From Purshia tridentata (taxonomy: Eukaryota > Streptophyta > Magnoliopsida > Rosales > Rosaceae), in assembly GCA_003254885.1 (NCBI GenBank), contig QANT01005984.1, positions 1 to 20,932 of the forward strand: a DNA stretch of 20,932 nucleotides, in the 5' to 3' direction. How positions within the stretch are numbered: the stretch's first letter is position 1; each line of letters starts with the position of its first letter. Shown here in pieces: positions 8,585 to 18,295 of this stretch. Made by a program: the position numbers and the translations under genes. A model generated the notes under the pieces. The model saw only the letters and a program-made list of their open reading frames with translations, was not told the DNA's origin and searched no databases.

Positions 8585-11500
8585 TTAAGATATGTGTTGT
8601 GTGGTAGAGAAGAGTGATGCTTGCGAGGAGAACTCAATTTTATTTTTATTTTTCTATATCCGATGTTTTTCAAATTCATTGAAAACACCATAATTTGAAA
8701 ATCATATCCTATGTTTTTCAAAAATTGTTTTCTGAATATGATCACCAAACACATTTTACTATGTTTTCAGTTTTACAAAAACAGAAAATTGTTTTTTGAA
8801 ACGTTACCAAACGCACCCTAAGGTTTATTATATCAAGAATGATTAAGCACCACTGATTATAAAGTAATGGTACAATTTGGCCACAAATTCTAGGATTGCT
8901 ATGCTGGTTGCTTTATTTATTTATTTATCTAAGGGAGATGAGATTCGAATTTTAGACCTCTTCAAAATTGTGCAGATAAATACCACCAGACTAGTATTTT
9001 GTTGATGTTGTCATTTTTCTGTTGTTGCAATGAACTAAATATTTACGTGGTTTGTAATGACACCAATCCTTCTTAATTGTTTCCTTATTTGATATATGAG
9101 GTTCAAATTTGTTCCACTTGATTATTAAATGAGCAACTAAATTCAACCTTAACCCTCTTACGTACCAAAAGCTTATAGTAAGTTTACTAACATGTTAAAC
9201 TGTCATTTCCTAAACATGATTTTTGTACTACAGGTTGTGTTGCCCAACTTAGTAACCTTGAGTGTGCATGGATGTGGTGATTTGAGATTCTTCTTATCCT
9301 CTTCTATGGCTACAAGTCTTGTACAGCTCAAACATCTTGAGATATCTGCATGTGAAATCATGGAAGAGATACTATCAATAAAAGAATACGTTGAAGAAAA
9401 CATGAATAACATGTTTTCTAAGCTAGAAGATCTGAGGTTAGAAGATCTTCCAAACCTTACTACATTTTGCACAGGAAGTTATATTGAATTTTCGTCATTG
9501 AAGAAATTGGAATTAGTTAATTGCACTAAGCTGAAGGCATTCATCTTTAGTCCTATAAGTGAAAATACTACAATCTGCAAAGAAATTAAAGAGATCAACT
9601 CCAAAGAGAACCTTGATGTTGAGAGTGTAGTACAATACTGTCTTTTCGATGAAAAGGTAATTTATATCTCTGTTTTTATTTCCATTATTTTCTCAAAAAG
9701 TTTTTCAATAAGCTCGTAAGATGAGTATATATGTACTGCAGGTAAGGGTTCCTAGCTTGGAGAGATTGGTCGTCGATGGCCTAAGTAAATTGGTGACAAT
9801 ATGGCACAACCAACTTGCTCTATATTCTTCTTGCAAACTGAGAGCAGTTGAAGTTTCTAGATGCAACAATCTAATTAATATCTTTGGGCCTAGTATTACG
9901 GGATTGAATGCGCTAGACACTGATCAGTTGGAGATTTTCAACTATCAAAATCTTGATTCAGTAGCCATAAGTAACTGCCCAAGGTTGAAAAATATTTTTC
10001 CAGCCTCAACGGCCAGATGTCTTCGGCAGCTACAAAAGCTTCGAGTGTTAAATTGTGATGAAGTGAAGGAAATCGTTGCAAAGGAAGATGGATTAGAAAC
10101 AACGCCTAAATTTGTGTTCCCAAAAGTAACATTTGTGGAATTTGGAGGGTTGCGCCAACTTAGGAGTTTCTATCCGGGAATGCATGCTTGCAAGTGGCCA
10201 CTACTCAAACAATTGGAAATATATGGATGTCATAAAGTGGAGATTTTTGCTACGAAATTTTCAATGTTTCAAGAACAACATGAGCTTAATCGTTTGTATA
10301 CTCCGGCTCAACAATCGTTCTTTCTAATTGAAAAGGTACGAGTACTTTTATACATATAAGTAATTCCTCTTTATTTATTTTCTTTATAATTATATATTTT
10401 AATAAGTAATAATTAAAATTCTTTATTAATTAAAATGAATTTGGTGTTTACTTATCTCCACACTCACCACTCTAAGCTGAACAAAACCTCTTTTATCTTG
10501 CACACTCACCACTCAAACCTCTTTTTTAACTTTTCTAATTTCTTATATGTTTATTTCTTTCATGGGTTTGAAAAGCCCTTCTTTTCTACAAGGGAAACCT
10601 CCAAAAAATGGCTTCCCTTTCATGAAAATCCCTAAAGTCACTTCCAATGAGAGCAACAACACCCACTGGTCCTTTTCAAACAGAATTAACCCGAACAAAC
10701 AGCCTCAACCTTTAACATCTACTGTGCGTCACAGGTCCCATTGTTTATGCTACCTCTTCACCTGCTTGATCATGGGCACATTTAAAATAAAATAGTTGAT
10801 GAGGCACATTAATTCACTTCTTTCTAAGTCATTTGGAAAATATTCATCTCCCAGCTTGGAAGCATGGACAGTACTCCAACACTCGTTCAATATGTGTCCA
10901 ACACAAATATAGACGTGTCCGTTGAAATTTTAAAGTAAAGTGAGATTAAATTGAAAAAAAGAAAGGGATAGAATACTTAAAATTGTATGAATTTTATGAG
11001 TAGGAACTTGGGACATGTTCTATGAGTTTTATTTGGCATATGGTTTAATTATGTGATATTTTATTTATGTATTTTGAAAATTGTATATAGATTTATTTGG
11101 CATATATATATATATATATAACTTTGATCAAACAATTGGACGGTTTCTTCAAAAATATTTTATTCGTCCATTTGTTTGATCAAAGTTAGATAGACAAATG
11201 ATTTTCGATTTGGCTAATTCTTTGTAAGGATGATCAATCAATGAAAATATAAAAAATGAACAGTTCGAATTGATACAAAACAACTTATGTTGGTCCCACA
11301 AGGGAATCCCACAAATTAGAAGTTTGTGGTAATCCCACAATAAAGCCGGCCTGTATAAATATATATATATATTATTTAAAACAATGACTCGGACCTATGT
11401 CGTGTCCTAATTTTTTTGAACTTTGTCGTATTGGCATGTCGTGTTATGTCCCCATATTCGTGTCGGTGCCCATGCTTCCTAGCTTTAGAGGGAACAATAT

Positions 11501-12380
11501 CACTTACTCTATATGCTATTTAACATTCACACGTTGATATGATATATTTCAGGATTCATTCCCGAACTTGAAACATTTGCTCTTGGGGAGCGCCGTGAAG
11601 ATTTGGTATGATCCACCCATAGCAGAATTCTTCAGCAAACTAAACTGGTTTCAATGTTATGCACCACTCTCCAAGCAAGCAGTTGGTTTCTTAGAGAAAT
11701 TACATACTCTTGAAAAACTTGTATTGTCTTGTTATTCTAGCAAAGAAATATTTGACGATGATGGAAATAGTAGTGGGGCAATACATGCAGTTGGGACCCT
11801 CCCACATGTAAGACATTTGGAGCTTTTTCATATGTTACAACTGATTCACCTAGGGAATGAGAACGCCCAAGCAGCAGGCCCCGTTTTTCCAAACTTGGAA
11901 ATTCTACGTGTGGTGAAGTCTCCCAGATTAAAGATTCTAGAGTCATCTGCAGTAATATCCTTCCAGAATCTAACAACTTTGGAAGTAATTGGTTGCCACA
12001 AAATGGAATATTTGGCAACTTATTCGGTAGCCAAAAGTTTAATGAAACTCACAAAAATGAAAGTTTTGTGCTGTAAAAGAATGAAACAAATAGTGGCAAG
12101 CAACAAAGAAGATGATGCAGGAAATGAGATTGCTTTCAGCCGATTGCAGCATTTGACCCTTCGTTCTCTACCAAGTCTGCAAGGCTTTTGCTCGGAAAAT
12201 TGCATTGTCAATTTCCCATCTTTGGAAACTTATTCTGTAACCAGCTGCCACAAGTTGAAGACATCCCCTGAACTAGAAAGAGTACAGAAAAGTGTAGGCG
12301 AAGAAGAAGATGCTTATTATCTTGATAAGTATGGAATTGGTGACGATGATGATGAGAAGAAAGCAACTGTAAGTTTTTAA
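5472..12380 (+). CDS. CC-NBS-LRR (CNL) disease resistance protein, four coding exons
   Basis: Probable intracellular immune receptor of the RPS5/RPS2/At4g27190-like group, which detect pathogen effectors and switch by ADP/ATP exchange. I join 5472-7838, 9234-9656, 9742-10335 and 11553-12380, giving about 1403 aa with no internal stop. All three introns are GT-AG and phase 0. Order: coiled-coil region (about 1-150), NB-ARC (about 160-480), then LRRs to the end. Visible motifs are GIGGVGKTT (183-191), LVILDDVQ (260-267), CKILLTSR (283-290), CGGLPI (343-348) and VRMHDLV (468-474). The kinase-2 terminal W expected of CNLs is Q267. The N-terminus lacks the Gly2/Cys4 acylation pattern of RPS5. A TIR domain is absent. 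The gene looks intact; the family call is firm, while the specificity and the exact 3' end are unknown. Confidence 0.9.
8430..8502 (+). repeat. 21-bp direct repeat pair
   Basis: AACTTCAGCCCAATTATGTG (plus one preceding A) occurs exactly at 8430-8450 and 8482-8502, 52 bp apart, inside the intron 1 element. A 76-codon open frame covers it, but nothing in it resembles a known protein. Confidence 0.8.
8558..8584. repeat. GA dinucleotide microsatellite
   Basis: Uninterrupted GA run within the intron 1 element. Confidence 0.9.
9234..9656 (+). CDS. NLR exon 2: C-terminal LRR module
   Basis: 141 codons, phase 0 at both ends (residues 790-930). It opens VVLPNLVTLSVHGCGDLRFF after a CTACAG acceptor and ends DEK at AAG|GTAATT. 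Repeats of the pattern L..L.....C..L are clear, for example LKHLEISAC, LEDLRLEDLPNL and LKKLELVNCTKLKAF. This is typical of the irregular Cys-rich LRR tail of RPS5-like CNLs. Confidence 0.88.
9742..10335 (+). CDS. NLR exon 3: C-terminal LRR module
   Basis: 198 codons, phase 0 (residues 931-1128). It starts VRVPSLERLVVDGLSKL and contains the family hallmark IWHNQL, then LRAVEVSRCNNLINIF, LQKLRVLNCDEVKEIV and LKQLEIYGCHKVEIF. The acceptor is TGCAG at 9741 and the donor AAAAG|GTACGA after IEK. The preceding intron is only 85 bp. Confidence 0.88.
11103..11120. repeat. TA dinucleotide microsatellite
   Basis: TA run immediately before the long hairpin. A second AT run is at 11360-11371. Confidence 0.85.
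11120..11187. repeat. Long inverted repeat (hairpin)
   Basis: The left arm 11120-11142 (AACTTTGATCAAACAATTGG plus ACG) pairs with 11165-11187 at 22 of 23 positions, with a 22-base loop. It abuts the TA run and lies inside the TIR-bounded repeat. Confidence 0.85.
11553..12380 (+). CDS. NLR exon 4: last LRRs and acidic C-terminus
   Basis: 275 codons plus TAA (residues 1129-1403). It starts DSFPNLKHLLLGSAVKIWYD in phase 0 after TTTCAG. LRR-like lines include LEKLVLSC, VRHLELFHMLQLIHL, LTTLEVIGCHKMEYL and LQHLTLRSLPSLQGFC. The tail is acidic (EEEDAY, then GDDDDEKKAT). The frame closes as VSF-stop. A good donor (ACT|GTAAGT at 12368/12369) sits three codons before the stop, so the true end may lie in a further exon, for example after TATAG at 12575, where the frame stays open to a GTAAGT at 12655. 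Confidence 0.85.
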   Translation, partial: DSFPNLKHLLLGSAVKIWYDPPIAEFFSKLNWFQCYAPLSKQAVGFLEKLHTLEKLVLSCYSSKEIFDDDGNSSGAIHAVGTLPHVRHLELFHMLQLIHLGNENAQAAGPVFPNLEILRVVKSPRLKILESSAVISFQNLTTLEVIGCHKMEYLATYSVAKSLMKLTKMKVLCCKRMKQIVASNKEDDAGNEIAFSRLQHLTLRSLPSLQGFCSENCIVNFPSLETYSVTSCHKLKTSPELERVQKSVGEEEDAYYLDKYGIGDDDDEKKATVSF

Positions 12381-12845
12381 TTTACTCAGGCAACAACTTT
12401 TTTTGGTTATTTCTGTTTCTTGAATACACTATGACTATGGAGACTCATCCATTTTAGTCTTATATATGCTAATATCAACTAAATAGTAACTTTCAAAGTT
12501 CCTAGTAATTACTTCTCAATTTCTCATATTGAAGTGTTTTTGTGTTTATTTGTAATGGTCAGTGAATATTTATAGATGGGCGCTGCTGCTTTCCAATACA
12601 GATGTTGCAACTTAATTGCAAGACTCCATTTCATATTTTGGAGCACATTTCACTGTAAGTAAATATATAGCATCCAATTACAAATAATTCTTTTTATTAT
12701 TATGCCAATTTATACTATAAGGGCATGTTTGGTAGACTGTATATAGGCCATGATAGGATAATATAGTACTTAAAACATGTTTTCGGTGTCACCATTTGAA
12801 AATTAGCCTCCTGGAAGTTAAATGTTTTTACTTTACCACCTGAAT
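12381..12845 (+). other. Downstream region or alternative 3' exons of the NLR gene
   Basis: No separate gene is seen. A possible small exon, about 12576-12654, is bounded by TATAG and GTAAGT. From about 12770 onward the text is a dispersed-repeat type with CACCTGAATTTTAC wording. Confidence 0.35.
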
Positions 12846-13115
12846 TTTACAAATGACTCTCAATAGCCAAGTTTCGTCAACTTCATCCATTAGTCTAGTT
12901 TTTATCTTAAATTTGTCCTAATTTTTGATCCGTCAAACCTTCACCAAAATCAGCATTTTTATACTCGTTTTGAAGCTATGTTTACAAATGACTCTCAATA
13001 GCCAAGTTTCGTCAACTTTATCCATTAGTTTAGTTTTTATCTTAAATTTGCCCCAATTTTTAACCCATCAAACCTTCACCAAAATCAGCATTCTTATACT
13101 CGTTTTGAAGCTATG
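12846..13115 (+). repeat. 135-bp tandem duplication
   Basis: 12846-12980 and 12981-13115 are consecutive copies that differ at only a few positions. Each begins TTTACAAATGACTCTCAATA and ends CTCGTTTTGAAGCTATG. It sits inside a dispersed repeat spanning roughly 12770-13296, which ends with GGGCAAAGTG words and AATCCACGAATAAGCCTTA. Confidence 0.9.
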
Positions 13116-13770
13116 CATCTCCTCTATACAACCATATAAAAATAAATCAAAACAGACCTCTAAAACTCCAAGTGGAGGTGAAGGAGGGGGCAGATGAGAG
13201 TAAGGTTTAGGGGGCAAAGTGGAAAGATTTAACTTTTAAAGGGCAAAGTGAAAAAAGCAGTATGTTTCAGGGACAAATCCACGAATAAGCCTTAGAAATA
13301 TAATGAAAACTTGTGCTTCAAATTTGTGATGATTGTGGGTTTCAAATTGAAGAATTTAGTGTAGGCTGTTTGGGCCTATGGCCCCCAGTCTACCAAAAAA
13401 AAGAATTCAGCGTAGGCTTGTAGGGTGCTTCTGGTCTCCATTGTGCTAAAGGTTATGCATCACATGTAATTTTCTAGATTAATTATGGCCACCTGATTTA
13501 TAGAATTTAGTAATTTTGCTTGCAATTGTGAGGTAACTGTTTGGGATCCTATCGTTGTATTTTGAGGTTGTTTTTGCCTTATATTATTTTTTTATATTTC
13601 ATATTTCATCCTATTCTGCAATATTTTTTGGCCAGACTGGCATTAAACTCTTTTATAACTTAATTTTACTGCTATGTTGTTCTATATTAGAAAATTGTAT
13701 TGCTTCCTAATGATTATGCTTATTTCTGGCCTGCTTATTGAAAATATTATTCTTGTTTCACTGTCTAATA
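13116..13770. other. Intergenic DNA, no gene seen
   Basis: Holds the right part of the dispersed repeat (to about 13296), including two near-copies of GGGCAAAGTG with 37-bp spacing. AT-rich spacer follows. No coding exon is recognised. Confidence 0.5.
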
Positions 13771-13988
13771 GTTTGAAGGGCATTCTATCTTGAGAATTGA
13801 AGCTACTAATTAGGACTCAGAGTTGCCTTGGAGATGAAGAGGACCTCAAACTTCTACATTGAAGAGACAATGCATGGCGTTTTTGTTTCCCTTTCTCTGC
13901 TTGGATTTAGAAGCTGAACTTTTCTTGCTTTTAGTTTTAGATTTCTTTTGCCTTTATGTTTTAGTTAATCAGCACTCTATTGTGCCTT
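13771..13988 (+). other. Possible 3' untranslated exon or gene remnant
   Basis: After CTAATAG near 13771 comes a less AT-biased stretch (TTTGAAGGGCATTCTATCTT ... GAAGAGGACCTCAAACTTC), then T-rich DNA. It could be a distal 3' UTR exon of the resistance gene. The open frame starting at 13859 is T-driven and hydrophobic and runs through the N, so I do not call it coding. Confidence 0.2.
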
Positions 13989-14169
13989 GTTCTAATTGGC
14001 TAGTTGTTGTATCATCTTTTCCCCCTCCTTTTTTTTTTCTTTATTTTTTGGCTAAGGTGTTTAAAGAAGCCGTTGCTGNGTTCTGATTGGCTAGTTGTTG
14101 TATCATCTTTTCCCCCTCCTTTTTTTTTTCTTTATTTTTTGGCTAAGGTGTTTAAAGAAGCCGTTGCTG
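13989..14169 (+). repeat. 90-bp direct repeat flanking a single N (likely assembly join)
   Basis: 13989-14078 and 14080-14169 are the same 90-bp text with one visible difference (A at 13994, G at 14085), separated by an N at 14079. This is what two overlapping contig ends joined by a gap character would look like. Confidence 0.85.
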
Positions 14170-15068
14170 AATCTATTGAACAACTCAAAGCTTTAACTAT
14201 GTTTTGGATAATTTTTTTAACTTGCTCTTTGGATAATTTTTTAACTTATTGTTTTGAATAATGTGCACCAACGTGTTTAAGCAATTCTTGGTCATCCTCA
14301 CTGCTTGGTTTGGTGTATGTTTTGTTACTTAGGAGAGCAGTCTTGGCAGATTAGATAGCTGGCATGCGGAGAGGAACATTCTACAGTGTAATGACTCAAC
14401 TTTATATTCAATACCCATAATATACGTGGCACCCACTCTTCATTTAAAAGTCTAATAATTGCTCAATATACCCACTTCATCTTCCATTTTTTTGGGGTGG
14501 TTTTGGGGTTCTCCAGTCAGTCGCCAGACCCCACATAGATGTAAGTCGATCTGCTTCTGCCAAGAAGGATGTTTTATTTGGAATTTAGATCATCCGTTAA
14601 TCCTGTCTGTGCTAATTTTGTACTAATTAATTAAATGGCGTTGTTTTATTATGTACTCATGATCAGAATCGTTCATTTTTTAAATTACTTTTTAAGCATC
14701 ATCTCTGTAAAATATAAACTAAATTATAAAATTTTTGGTCAACTATAATAAAATAAACATACGAGTTTGGTAACAGTTAAACTCGCTATTTGTTTGTTCA
14801 ATAACAATTACATAACTAGCTGATTTCTGATTTTGTTGATCTAAAAATTGAACGGTTTCACTCATGAGTCTACACTGTTAAAAGACACAGTTTAATTGAT
14901 TAGTATGAGATTAGCATAAAATGAGTTAGTAGAGAATCCAAATATTTATTTGTTACCCACTTAACACAGAGAGGTGTTTGGTGGAAAGTCAAAAACCACA
15001 AAAGAATATATTTGGAATTATAAATATAAAAATATATAAAATATGTTAGCAATTGAAATGGTGTGTAA
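14170..15068. other. Intergenic DNA, no gene seen
   Basis: AT-rich with two TTTGGATAATTTTTTAACTT-like words near 14203-14244. No exon, RNA gene or clear element ends are identified. Confidence 0.5.
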
Positions 15069-15430
15069 ATGGGTACAACTCTTCGTATAGTTAATTCTAG
15101 GGTTTTTTTTTTTTTTGAAACACACACCGGCCTAGTTGCAAAAAATTGGTGTCGAGCCGGTCCTAGCACAAGGAACGACGCCATAGTCGACGGCTTCCTC
15201 CCCTTCTCTCTCCCTCTTTCTCTCTCTCCCCTCTCTCTGCTTTCCTATGTCTCTTTCCCTATCTCCCCTCTCATATTCAAAATCGAAGCTCTCTCTGTCC
15301 CTCTAATTCAAAATCGAAGAAGACTAGTGTGGCTGGGTTGCGAAGAAGACTGGTGTCTGGCTGGGTTGCAAAGAAGAATGGTGTGGCTGTGTTGGTGTGG
15401 CTGGGTTGCAAAGAAGATGATTGGCAGATG
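15069..15430. repeat. CT-rich block followed by a minisatellite
   Basis: 15199-15304 is CT-rich, like a plant leader. About 15327-15418 then holds roughly 27-bp imperfect repeats of GTGTGGCTGGGTTGCAAAGA, with one unit shortened. An open frame of about 120 codons covers the block, but it is driven by the repeat and CT bias, and no family is recognised. Confidence 0.6.
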
Positions 15431-16348
15431 ATAAAGGAAAAATAATAATAGTTACTGCCCACAGTAACAAAACAATAATTGTTAGTGTAGATGTAGAACA
15501 ATAACTATTTAACATTGCAAAAATACTTTATTAATACTAGTAATTAAAAATAATTGTCATTGTTGCACTATTTGGCCATGACGCCAACAATGATTGCACA
15601 CTGACCTCATTTGAAGGGTCCCAGAGAATGATATGACTTTTCATATGTGAAAACAACCTTGATTAGAAGATATATGAACAAAAATTATTTAGGGTTTGGA
15701 GTTTAGTTATGAGAGTGAGGTTGAAGGTGAGTTTGGGAGGGAAAGTTTGGGAGGGAGGGAGGGAGGCAGAGAGGGAAGTTTATGGGGAACACAGGGATGG
15801 GAATGTTAGGTTGGGTATGGAGAAAATTTGAGAGTTATTATTTGAGTATTTATTAACAAGGGTAGTGTGGTAATTAAGATTGGATAAAATGAGAAAAAAT
15901 TGAATTCAAAAAAGTGAATGTCTGGTAAATTAAAAAAATTGGTAAGAAAAAAAAATTGTTAGGTATATATAAAAATTTCCTTTTAGTAATCATCTATTAA
16001 TCTACAGTGAGCATCTAAATCACAAATTCACAACCAAAACCACAATTCTGCTCTAACTATATTATATAACCCAAGTGCTAGCTTTACTATACAAGAAAAC
16101 TAGATCAGCAATAGACTGGTTAACATTGCATGAACCTCAACTATTTTGGACGAATACGCTAATTCTAATTCCTTACCTGATAAGGAATATTGATTCAGAT
16201 ATTTATCTATTGTCCACCTTTCAATGTGAATACAGATCACTACTAGCTCCGGGGGCATTTGTGCTTGATTACTAGTTCTTTAGTGTTCCAGCAGAGATAA
16301 GCAAGCACCTTGCCAGATAGTCAAATTTATCATTACTGACTCCTCTCC
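15431..16348. other. Intergenic DNA, no gene seen
   Basis: Includes a purine-rich GGGAGGGA stretch (about 15735-15780) and AT-rich DNA. Sequence just left of 16349 may be 3' UTR remnant of the minus-strand pseudogene, but nothing proves it. Confidence 0.45.
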
Positions 16349-16679
16349 TCACAGAGACTTTCCATATCGTCTCTCTTGCAATTTTTGATCATGGCTAGCA
16401 GACCTCTCATGGCATTGGGACTTATGCCACTTGTGAGAACGCTCATCCCTATCCCTAGAGCTCCTTTTGTGAGAGCGCTCTACCCTGTCCACAGAGCTCC
16501 TATTGCGATGTATTCTATCAAATGTTTAGTTGAGATCACATTGGAGCATATGCAGCTCAGTATGCACCTCATTCTTTAGGAGCTATAAAAAAAACAATAC
16601 CTGGTAGCATGACATGTATCTTCCTTCTGGTGGAGGTGGGATCCCAAGTCTCTCCAAATCATCATATGGGATTGAGCGC
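16349..16679 (-). pseudogene. SNRNP35: U11/U12-35K pseudogene block 6: C-terminal RS/RD-rich tail
   Basis: Starts RSIPYDDLERLGIPPPPEGR then YMSCYQ, where the family has YMSRYQ/V. It continues in one frame through two stops (16583-16585 and 16526-16528) into RSSVDRVERSHKRSSRDRDE and HERSASHDQKLQERRYGKSL, closing at TGA (16349-16351). Charged RS/RD repeats fit the known tail. The frame at the junction with block 5 is off by one base. The last stop may be original or a decayed CGA. Confidence 0.82.
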
Positions 16680-17462
16680 CTAATTACCCCCAAAAAAAAA
16701 AGTAAGAGTCATTAACACCGCAATCATAAGCACAATGCAATTTTCCATTATCAAACCACAAAAGATTAACAATTTCCATGTATGAATATTGCACTTTTAA
16801 GAAACCTTGTGTGCTAAGGAAATTTATATTTGATGTTCCAATGAATAAAAATTGACAATCACAGAGCAATAATTTCAAACCCGAAGAGACTTTCTGTTGA
16901 TTCAAGCTCAACAATTTATTAATGGTAAGGAAAGAATGATTTAGGTTAATTATATGAATATCAAAGCCATAGAAAAATATTTAGCCTTCCACAGAAGTTG
17001 GTCTATGCAAAAAATTTTGGTTTTAACCTTTCCAACTTGCAGCCTTAATCAATATGGATTTAACTGAAAGAAATCCTAAGATAAACCATAAGATAGTTAG
17101 CCCAGAATACTGGTGTAATTCAATTCAATATTGCCACCTCTTATACCTTTCCACACAAAAGGATTTATGCATCTAGCTAGTAAAAACAGCTATGCGAATA
17201 GGACTTCTACACTGAACAAGAAAACATACTGTGCAGATTATTGAAATCTATCCACCTTGCTGATCAGTCAAAGAGATGAATGAGCACTGAAATGTAAATA
17301 CTTGCGGGTATGAATCATTAGATGAAAATTGATATACAATCATGGTAATGATGTCCTGCAAGGGAAGGAAAAAAATAAAATAAAATAAAATTGTACCATC
17401 CCTAAAGCCCTCTTAATTTCAACTATCCAAACAGTCTTCTCTTAAGATTTTTGAACCATTAA
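16680..17462 (-). other. Left part of the large pseudogene intron
   Basis: Between the tail exon and the inserted element. AT-rich with an AAAAT tandem (about 17368-17391). No coding exon seen on either strand. Confidence 0.55.
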
Positions 17463-17938
17463 AGTTCCGTCTGGCAATGTTGTATATAAAAGTTTTTTGA
17501 AAACCGTACCTACAAATGAAACCAAGTAATTGGATTATGCATTCTCAGGATCTGAGAAGGCGCCTAGTGAAATGATTTCAAACAGTGTTATAGAAACAAA
17601 AACAACGAAAACGCATCTAGCTGCCTAGCTGGTACTAACATTTTTATAAAGAATTTATAAAAAAACCAACCTAACAACAATTTAAAAAAATTATTTATGT
17701 AAATGGACATTACGTTCATAAGTGTAATAGTTATTATAATATATATGAACTAAATTATTAATTCCTTTTATAAAATATTTTATATTTGCAAGGGGTTACC
17801 CTACTTGTGTTATGGAAGTTTCTGAACCTTTACCACGTTTTCTCCAATAGAGGTGAAAAGCCTTTCTAATACAAAGCCATTCGTTATCCCCCACCTGCAA
17901 CCCATTTCTTCCCCACAGGATTTTCTCACCTTCTCACC

Positions 17939-18214
17939 ATGCCAAATGGCTTTACTGTCTTACAAAACCTACCTACAGTTTCAGCTTATTTAACCCCAGA
18001 AATCAAATTAAACCCATTGAAAAAAATTAAGAAAGATCCCAGAATAGTCCAATTCAATCAACTCATCAATTGTGATAATTATCCCCATTCATCAAGAGAA
18101 AAATGGGTAAGATCCAAGAAAAATTTAACATTATATTTCTCTTGGCCTTCATCTTCAATCCCTCGTAAAATGGTCATTAAATCCAAAATTGAGGTAGAAG
18201 ACAAAGAGAAGTAG
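17939..18214 (+). CDS. Unrecognised 91-codon open frame inside the MITE-like element
   Basis: Starts MPNGFTVLQNLPTVSAYLTP and is lysine-rich toward the end (KSKIEVEDKEK). The composition is more protein-like than the neighbouring frames, and the upstream 60 bases are C-rich like a plant leader. A poly(A) run follows 46 bases after the stop. I know no matching family. It could be a captured gene fragment (first exon) or chance. Confidence 0.2.
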   Translation: MPNGFTVLQNLPTVSAYLTPEIKLNPLKKIKKDPRIVQFNQLINCDNYPHSSREKWVRSKKNLTLYFSWPSSSIPRKMVIKSKIEVEDKEK

Positions 18215-18259
18215 TTAATTTTTAGTAATGATGAAGAAATGATAAGGGTTCTCTAACAG

Positions 18260-18295
18260 AAAAAAAAAAAAAAAAAAAAAANAAAAAAAAAAAAA
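18260..18295 (+). repeat. Poly(A) tract interrupted by N
   Basis: 22 A, one N (18282), then 13 A. The true length is uncertain because of the N. It may be a retroposed tail or a simple homopolymer. Confidence 0.8.

Larger units (their letters stand above)
8123..8818. mobile_element. MITE-like element (PIF/Harbinger-type ends) in NLR intron 1
   Basis: The left end GGTCCGTCTGGTAACGTTT (8124-8142) and right end AAACGTTACCAAACGCACC (8799-8817) are inverted repeats matching at 17 of 19 positions. Flanking trinucleotides are TTA (8120-8122) and TAA (8819-8821), near the TWA target duplication of PIF/Harbinger elements. The internal sequence has no transposase. The 5' end matches that of the element at 17463 at 15 of 19 positions, so both belong to one family. 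Confidence 0.6.
7839..9233 (+). other. NLR intron 1
   Basis: A GTATGT donor and CTACAG acceptor bound 1395 bp. It holds the MITE-like element 8123-8818, a 21-bp direct repeat and a GA run. Translation shows no LRR-like exon missed inside it. Retention would extend exon 1 by 75 codons, including a strongly hydrophobic stretch. Confidence 0.75.
10853..11484. mobile_element. TIR-bounded repeat in NLR intron 3
   Basis: AGCTTGGAAGCATGGACA (10853-10870) is matched in inverted form by TGCCCATGCTTCCTAGCT (11467-11484), 16 of 18 positions. GTGTCC/GTGTCG-type words follow each end. No transposase frame and no clear target duplication are visible, so the superfamily is unassigned. Confidence 0.5.
10336..11552 (+). 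other. NLR intron 3
   Basis: 1217 bp between a GTACGA donor and a TATTTCAG acceptor. It contains a TIR-bounded repeat (10853-11484), TA runs and a long hairpin. A pair of CACACTCACCACTC words lies near 10460 and 10501. I see no coding exon. Confidence 0.75.

Noticed and set aside
8930..8990. GATTCGAAT-type word considered as a SINE or tRNA B box
   Set aside because: No matching A box at the right distance, no tRNA fold and no poly(A) or T tail next to it.
13859..14261. Two T-rich hydrophobic frames
   Set aside because: Both depend on the 90-bp duplicate around the N, and the residues simply reflect T-rich codons.
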